Below are positions 7,128 to 10,233 of a stretch of 10,233 nucleotides of DNA, piece by piece (positions within the stretch are counted from its first letter, which is position 1; each line of letters opens with the position of its first letter). The stretch is from the NCBI GenBank assembly GCA_043778575.1, contig JAYWFX010000030.1:1-10233 (forward strand), in the 5' to 3' direction. The notes under the pieces were generated by a model, which saw only the letters and a program-made list of their open reading frames with translations, was not told the origin of the DNA and searched no databases. The position numbers and the translations under genes are program-made. The DNA comes from JAYWFX01 sp043778575. Lineage in GTDB: Bacteria > Patescibacteriota > JACMRA01.

Positions 7128-7769
7128 ATGCTTATTCTCGAAAACACCGAAGAAAATACAGAAACAGAAAAAGATGAAACCAATGCTGGAGTCACTGATC
7201 AAATGATAACTAAAATCAAATTACGTTTGTCATACATTATCGGTCTGGAAAATCGCCCTGATATAGTAGGTTTGATAGCAAATATCGTCCCTGCTGTTTT
7301 GCTAGGTAGTTTTGTTCGTTTTCTCATTTTCTCAAACGGGTGGCATCTACCTATCAGCAACGTTGTGCGTGTAGACATGCCGATTTCTCAGCGGGCTAAT
7401 TCTCTCATCTGGGTAGTTTTGTTTATGGTGACAGCCTGTGTCAGGTGGTTAGTTGTTCGCAGAGCCAAAAATCTCAGGTTTATACTGGCTAACTGTATCA
7501 CCGTTTTTCTAGTTTTGCTGGCCATGTTTCCTTTGTATACTCTTGCAGCTGATAGTACAGTCAATGGCATGGTTGGTGGTTCACTCATGGCGGTATTTTC
7601 CCTCGTTCTGGCATTTTTTAGTAGAACTGTCTCAAAGACGGCTACAGTATTCTTTCTTATTATGACGCTCTGGGTAGTTTTTGGTACCTACAAGACATAC
7701 CAACAACACCAGATTAACCACAAACAGATGCTAGCACTAGAGGAGCGAGCACTAGAAATCAAGATCTAG
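7128..7769 (+). CDS. Hypothetical 213-aa membrane protein with five predicted helices
   Basis: I do not recognise this family. The first 25 residues are acidic and polar (six Glu, two Asp) and should lie outside the lipid. Hydrophobic segments follow at about 46-68, 93-110, 118-139, 147-165 and 171-188, with a polar, charged C-terminal tail (189-213). Arginines and lysines between helices 2 and 3 (RWLVVRRAKNLR) suggest that this loop is cytoplasmic, which would place the N-terminus outside if all five segments span; this topology is a rough estimate. ATG 7128 is chosen as the first start; the next in-frame Met is residue 26. No Shine-Dalgarno is possible because the 50 bases upstream contain no G. 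The gene has its own AT-rich upstream region, separated from the giant gene by a terminator, and its TAG overlaps the stop of frr on the other strand. Confidence 0.8.
   Translation: MLILENTEENTETEKDETNAGVTDQMITKIKLRLSYIIGLENRPDIVGLIANIVPAVLLGSFVRFLIFSNGWHLPISNVVRVDMPISQRANSLIWVVLFMVTACVRWLVVRRAKNLRFILANCITVFLVLLAMFPLYTLAADSTVNGMVGGSLMAVFSLVLAFFSRTVSKTATVFFLIMTLWVVFGTYKTYQQHQINHKQMLALEERALEIKI
7766..7769. other. Shared CTAG: overlapping stop codons of two convergent genes
   Basis: The plus-strand membrane-protein gene ends with TAG at 7767-7769, and frr on the minus strand ends with TAG read from 7768-7766. The palindrome CTAG therefore serves both genes, leaving no room for a terminator between them. 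Transcripts from both sides must run into the opposite gene unless something stops them inside the coding sequence. Confidence 0.9.
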
Positions 7770-8308
7770 ACTTTGAGCATTTCCACCTCTTTTTCTTTTG
7801 CCATAGTTTCCAGTTCTTTGTTGAGTTGGTCGATTTCCTTTTGGATCGTGTCTTCAAACCTCTTGAGATCGTCTTCACTGATTTCACTATTTTCTTTTTT
7901 GACTTTTTCAGTTTTAAGCAGGTCTTGGCGGATATTTCTCAGAGCGACTTTGCTGTCCTCCATATATCTAAAGACCTCTTTAATTCTGAGTTTTCGGTTT
8001 TCTTCGGTCATTGGTGGAAAATTCAATCTGACTCCGATACCATCATCGCTCGGATTTACTCCTAGATTTGAGTCACTAATCGCTTTTGATATATTTTTGA
8101 TGAGGCTTTTGTCAAATGGTGTGATCATGAGTTGCCCCGGTTCTGGTGATGTGATTGTAGCTACTTCATGGACGTGCATTTTGCTACTATAGGCCTCTAC
8201 CGTGACATGATCGAGAATACTGGCATTTACTCGACTGCTACGAATGGTGGAGAGGTGTTTTTTGAAAAAATCAATGACTTTGTTTGCTGGGATGATAGTG
8301 TAGGGCAT
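7766..8308 (-). CDS. frr: Ribosome recycling factor
   Basis: RRF acts in the cytoplasm with EF-G to split the post-termination ribosome and release mRNA and tRNA. The 180 residues match the usual length of about 185 and span the whole family pattern. The domain I helix carries RSSRVNASILDHV (about 23-35). Domain II holds VATITSPEPGQLMITPFDKSLI (49-70) with DLGxNP-like NLGVNP (81-86) and the RLNFPP strand (94-99). The helical return carries TEENR, then RNIRQD (124-129) with its conserved arginines, then the SEISEDDLKRFEDTIQK segment. The N-terminus is a few residues shorter than in many homologues. No Shine-Dalgarno precedes the ATG; a TAAAAT hexamer lies ten bases upstream on the minus strand. 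In many bacteria frr follows pyrH; here it stands alone, divergent from the SWIM gene and convergent with the membrane-protein gene. Confidence 0.96.
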   Translation of the reverse strand: MPYTIIPANKVIDFFKKHLSTIRSSRVNASILDHVTVEAYSSKMHVHEVATITSPEPGQLMITPFDKSLIKNISKAISDSNLGVNPSDDGIGVRLNFPPMTEENRKLRIKEVFRYMEDSKVALRNIRQDLLKTEKVKKENSEISEDDLKRFEDTIQKEIDQLNKELETMAKEKEVEMLKV

Positions 8309-8382
8309 ATTGAGTATTATTTTACTTGGTTTATTTTTAGTTTACGCTGATAACATCGAAAAACAGAGCTAAGTAGGGTGAG

Positions 8383-8411
8383 TTGTCAATAGATAAAAAG
8401 TGTGCTACAAA
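8383..8411 (+). promoter_or_regulatory. Promoter candidate for the SWIM gene, predicting a leaderless mRNA
   Basis: TTGTCA (8383-8388, 5 of 6 to consensus) and TACAAA (8406-8411, 4 of 6) are 17 bases apart, with TGC immediately before the -10, an extended TGn element. The expected start of transcription is near 8418, which is the A of the preferred ATG. This lies in the 109-base gap between the divergent frr and SWIM genes. On the minus strand the same spot reads TTGACA, a perfect -35 box, but no good -10 follows at 16-18 bases in that direction. Confidence 0.5.
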
Positions 8412-8417
8412 GCAATT

Positions 8418-9584
8418 ATGTTTAGCTATCTTGCGTGCATCAAGCCCCTCGTCAATGATAGTGTTTACGCCTCAGGGATAAAGCTGTATTTGGAGGGAAA
8501 AGTGATTGACACCAAAGACATGTCACTCCCTCACTGGAAGACCTGCAAAGTCCACGGAAACAACGAAAGCCTGCACGTAACTTTTCCTGAAATTCATAAC
8601 TTGATCCCCACTCAGAGCGAACAAATCCAGACAAACGCTCTGAAGCATCATGCACAGTGTACCTGTCCCTATTTTGTAGAATACGGTACGTGCAAACACA
8701 TTGTGGCAATTTGTTGTCAGTACGATGATACTCTGGGCAAAAAGATCCAAAAACAACCCTCAAAAACTGAAGCTGTCAGAATCGACTCGACGATGAATTC
8801 CCTAATCGATACTATGTTTGCAGTTGAGGGGCAAAAGACATCACGAAAGTGGATCAATCAGATCGACCAGTACATGACCCGCCTAAATTCAGAAGACTGT
8901 TTTTGGTTTGATGAGATAGTCCGCAATGTGGCTGGAAACCCAAGTGATTATACAGGGTTTATAGTTGATTTTCAGAGCTATATTGATACACATATTCAGA
9001 CGTTTGAATACGAAGCAAAGATAGTGGAGCTCATCAAACATTCACTATATTTTGGGGAAAAGCTGTGGTGGGATTTTTGGTTGCCAATATTACCAAAACT
9101 TAGCCAAGAAGCACAACTAAAGATCTGGGTGTCTAGCTGGAAACTCTATCTAGCTGGTGTGTTTAATATGTGGAAACAGGATTTTTTGTATCAGCTCAGG
9201 GAAAATGATCTCGAGTTCAACCACACCATTTTAGAAAAACTCCAACATGATTTTCGTGATAAAAGTGAATTTTGGACACGGTTTGTCATCGAGGCGCAAA
9301 TAACAGGCTGGATTGAGGAAAACTTTGAAAAACTAGATCCACTCAATCTACTAAAAATTGTTCAGCACGTATCGGACAAACAGGAATCTATAGAGGAGGC
9401 AATCTACAAACACATCCGAGTCTGGAGTGATTTTTTGACTACTGGTAGCTACGATCAGATTATTGAGGTGTTTCAGGCATGGAAAGATACACTAGGGCAG
9501 ACAGATATATACCAAGACGCTCAGAATTATATCAAACTCCATCATCCAAAAAAGAAAAGTCTGTTAGGAAAAATCGGATTATAG
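8418..9584 (+). CDS. SWIM zinc-finger domain protein, 388 aa
   Basis: The protein carries a SWIM-type zinc-binding motif, CxCPx(7)CxH, with ligands at Cys81, Cys83, Cys92 and His94 (bases 8658-8699, context CTCPYFVEYGTCKHIVAI). Upstream, residues of the type NDSVYASGIKLYLEGKV match the YxxGxxLYxxGxV start common in SWIM proteins. SWIM domains bind zinc and are linked to DNA or protein binding; bacterial versions occur with SNF2 helicases or alone. Residues 120-388 are helical, with many Trp, Phe and Leu residues, no ATPase motifs, and a basic end (PKKKSLLGKIGL). The function is unknown. I prefer ATG 8418 over an in-frame GTG at 8400 because the likely -10 box (8406-8411) lies inside the longer version. 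No Shine-Dalgarno is visible. The gene is divergent from frr and converges on metG with a 34-base gap. Confidence 0.85.
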   Translation: MFSYLACIKPLVNDSVYASGIKLYLEGKVIDTKDMSLPHWKTCKVHGNNESLHVTFPEIHNLIPTQSEQIQTNALKHHAQCTCPYFVEYGTCKHIVAICCQYDDTLGKKIQKQPSKTEAVRIDSTMNSLIDTMFAVEGQKTSRKWINQIDQYMTRLNSEDCFWFDEIVRNVAGNPSDYTGFIVDFQSYIDTHIQTFEYEAKIVELIKHSLYFGEKLWWDFWLPILPKLSQEAQLKIWVSSWKLYLAGVFNMWKQDFLYQLRENDLEFNHTILEKLQHDFRDKSEFWTRFVIEAQITGWIEENFEKLDPLNLLKIVQHVSDKQESIEEAIYKHIRVWSDFLTTGSYDQIIEVFQAWKDTLGQTDIYQDAQNYIKLHHPKKKSLLGKIGL

Positions 9585-9618
9585 TTTTAGTTTGGTGCGA
9601 GATCTCAAGTTCAGGTTT
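9585..9618. other. 34-base gap between convergent SWIM and metG genes
   Basis: The only symmetry is the eight-base palindrome GAGATCTC (9599-9606). I see no G/C-rich stem with a T-run on either strand, so no intrinsic terminator can be assigned for either gene. Confidence 0.5.
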
Positions 9619-10233
9619 TTATAGCTCGACCAAAGAAATACGTTCAAACAGTGGCTGGGATTTAGCGATTGTGTTTCTTGAAAAGATTTCTGTGATGAGA
9701 CCACTTGTTACTGGCAAAAAGTATATGAGCTTACTATTTATCTCCATGATTGACACTACGCATCTCTCCAAAATGAGCTGAACCTCAACTTGATTTTCCT
9801 CCATGTTTTTGGCTAGTGACCACGGTTTAGTCTGCTCGAGATATTGGTTGATTGTGGTGAGTTCTTCAAAAATGAGTCTGAGTGCCTCACGTGTATTGAG
9901 ATTGTTCATCTGACTCTGAAACTGACCTAAAAATACTGAATCTACGAGTGTCTCTTGGTTGTTGATTGAGCTGAGTTGCAGTTTTGGATGAAACTTTTCG
10001 ACTAGATTGCTGACTCTACTGACTAAATTCCCTAAATTATTAGCTAGATTTGCATTGTAGCTTTCGATTACTCGGTTCCATTCAAAGTTAGTATCACCTA
10101 TAGGATTACAGTCATGAAGCACAAAAAACCGCACACCCTCGACACCCATTTTTTCTATGAACTCTGTTAGTTCTACACCATTTCCTAGGGACTTAGCAAA
10201 CTTCCTACCGAGATTATCATTGATCATGCCGTG
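9619..10233 (-). CDS. metG: Methionyl-tRNA synthetase, C-terminal part (5' end outside window)
   Basis: MetRS charges tRNA-Met with methionine in the cytoplasm. The window holds the last 204 residues; the frame is open at 10233, so the Met encoded at 10227 is internal. The segment begins with HGM and then GRKFAKSLGN, the class I KMSKS signature loop in variant form KFAKS (bases 10189-10203). The anticodon-binding helical domain follows, with the expected FxW and YN...LANNLGNLVSRV segments, a TKPW motif (ELEQTKPWSLAK-like), and the closing SQPLFERI that resembles the family's PLFPRI. The protein stops there, so the C-terminal tRNA-binding (Trbp111/EMAP-II-like) domain found in many bacterial MetRS is absent, which is common in the shorter form. 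The HIGH motif and zinc knuckle lie outside the window. The gene converges with the SWIM gene. Confidence 0.96.
   Translation of the reverse strand, partial: HGMINDNLGRKFAKSLGNGVELTEFIEKMGVEGVRFFVLHDCNPIGDTNFEWNRVIESYNANLANNLGNLVSRVSNLVEKFHPKLQLSSINNQETLVDSVFLGQFQSQMNNLNTREALRLIFEELTTINQYLEQTKPWSLAKNMEENQVEVQLILERCVVSIMEINSKLIYFLPVTSGLITEIFSRNTIAKSQPLFERISLVEL

Noticed and set aside
7773..8192. Plus-strand open frame opposite frr
   Set aside because: frr on the minus strand matches a universal family over its whole length; the opposite frame is a Ser/Phe/Leu-rich shadow.
9479..9781. Plus-strand frame bridging the end of the SWIM gene and metG, possible frameshifted continuation
   Set aside because: The SWIM protein ends naturally with a basic tail, and the bridging frame runs antisense to conserved MetRS sequence.
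1..10233. TGA reassignment (Gly as in Gracilibacteria/Absconditabacteria, or Trp)
   Set aside because: No in-frame TGA occurs in any of the genes, including 1,791 consecutive codons, and Gly and Trp are encoded by their normal codons.
1..10233. tRNA or rRNA genes, CRISPR arrays, insertion sequences, integrase or phage genes
   Set aside because: No cloverleaf-like segments, regularly spaced repeats, transposase motifs or terminal inverted repeats were seen; the gaps between genes are all under 190 bases.

Overview
The window is ordinary bacterial chromosome. Ribosome recycling factor and a bacterial-type methionyl-tRNA synthetase are both present, the base composition is moderately AT-rich, and there are no mobile-element, phage, CRISPR or RNA-gene signals. 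Several traits fit a member of the Candidate Phyla Radiation (Patescibacteria): a very large protein with no recognisable family, no visible Shine-Dalgarno sequence before any of the five starts in the window, and an isolated frr gene. This placement is inference; no marker in the window proves it. The genetic code looks standard. About 3,270 codons contain no in-frame TGA, and all seven genes end in TAA or TAG.

Layout: (1) Bases 1-996, plus strand, hold the C-terminal third of a cation-transporting P-type ATPase cut by the window edge. (2) Bases 1003-6994 look like one transcription unit: a promoter candidate, a small 160-residue protein of unknown function, then 35 bases later a 1,791-residue protein, closed by a clear rho-independent terminator. 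(3) Bases 6995-7127 are a gene-free, very AT-rich stretch with an inverted repeat, a direct repeat and 52 bases without G, in front of a 213-residue five-helix membrane protein (7128-7769). (4) That gene converges on frr (8308-7766, minus strand), and the two stop codons share one palindromic CTAG. (5) A divergent SWIM zinc-finger protein follows (8418-9584, plus strand), then the convergent 3' end of metG (10233-9619, minus strand).

The translation genes frr and metG and the ion pump are housekeeping functions. The least understood part is the 160-residue/1,791-residue pair. The large protein has a helix-rich N-terminal third, a middle with two kinds of short degenerate repeat (an I-[DN]-G-K strand module and an N-P-x-[LMF] helix motif), a proline-rich tail and an alanine-rich C-terminal helix. 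It has only two cysteines and no Sec signal peptide. I recognise no family for it or for its small partner. It is the best candidate in this window for something undescribed, probably a structural or cell-envelope-associated protein, but its function cannot be read from the sequence.
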